The notes below the pieces were generated by a model that was not told where the DNA came from, searched no databases, and saw nothing but the letters and a program-made list of their open reading frames with translations. A stretch of DNA of 64,000 nucleotides from Chromobotia macracanthus (Eukaryota > Chordata > Actinopteri > Cypriniformes > Botiidae). The position numbers were made by a program, and so were the translations under genes. Numbering within the stretch: the stretch's first letter is position 1; every line of letters begins with the position of its first letter. Location of the stretch: positions 5,262,001 to 5,326,000 of the forward strand of contig JAZGTH010000071.1 in assembly GCA_036877525.1 (NCBI GenBank). The letters run 5' to 3'. This document shows, piece by piece, positions 63,692 through 64,000 of this stretch.

Positions 63692-64000
63692 AATACAGTT
63701 TATTTAATGAGCAAGATGTGGGACAACAGGGATTATCCGCTGTGTTGATGGGTTTGAGGTGGGGGGGGGTGGAGGTCTGTCCTGCTCACTCGAGCAGATG
63801 TAATAAATCTGCCCCACATGCCCCTCCCAAAGCATCAGGTCGGGGAGAACCCACACACTGGTGTGTGCGTGTGCATTTCCGTGCCAACTCTTGCTTCTCT
63901 TTCAAATCATTACCGCAACAATGGCTTTCAGAAACGACTCCTTGAAAAGCCACAATCAATGGCGCACTCCAATTCACAAATCTCCACCATTATGACATCA

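Larger units (their letters stand above)
57591..64000. other. tle5 intron 1 (start exon not found in window)
   Basis: No coding exon is supported in this 6.4 kb. It contains a CA repeat (58843-58861), a SINE-like element (59735-59880), a MITE copy (59917-60117), two 'AAAGGAATAGTTCACCC' elements (60799, 62041), a purine-rich stretch (61380-61570), a 21-bp minisatellite (63254-63345) and a GT repeat (63665-63691). Confidence 0.6.

Overview
The window looks like nuclear DNA of a teleost fish, most likely a cyprinid. The grounds are intron-rich vertebrate genes with GT/AG junctions, dense CA/GA microsatellites, and decayed short elements of kinds I remember from cyprinid genomes, such as the 'AAAGGGATAGTTCACCC...GTGAACTATCCCTTTAA' family. 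No database search was possible. All splice sites were placed by eye from reading frame and GT/AG signals, so allow 1-3 bases of error.

Layout. (1) 110-2673, + strand: the 3' part of a gene encoding a poly(A)-binding-protein-like RRM protein. It starts before the left edge. A block of exons after the RRM is tandemly duplicated, and the first copy carries a frameshift and stop. (2) 4938-34423, - strand: a complete Groucho/TLE corepressor gene, best called tle2. Its 20 coding exons are all in phase and give 759 aa. A probable non-coding first exon and promoter lie near 37,609-37,860. (3) 37,861 to about 48,600: an intergenic stretch of repeats with no gene I can support. (4) 51506-57590, - strand: tle5 (aes), the short Groucho paralogue with only the Q and GP domains. 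Six coding exons are visible; the first, which carries the start codon, is not found and probably lies beyond 64,000.

How the genes work together. TLE2 is a full corepressor: an N-terminal tetramerising Q domain, GP/CcN/SP linkers, and a C-terminal WD40 propeller that binds repressor peptides. TLE5 has the Q and GP domains but no propeller, and in other vertebrates it modulates full-length TLEs. As I recall, TLE2 and TLE5 are also neighbours in the same orientation on human chromosome 19p13.3, so this looks like an old conserved pair. The PABP-like gene converges on tle2 tail-to-tail, with candidate poly(A) signals only about 120-190 bp apart.

I found no mobile-element ORF, virus, CRISPR array or obviously new multi-gene system. 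The observations most worth checking are the duplicated, partly broken exon block of the PABP-like gene; a long (UG)n tract forming the 3' splice site of an in-frame tle2 exon, with a CA repeat at the donor of the equivalent tle5 intron; a diverged 180-bp duplication in tle2 intron 1; and several satellites and MITE families inside the tle introns and the probable tle2 3' UTR.
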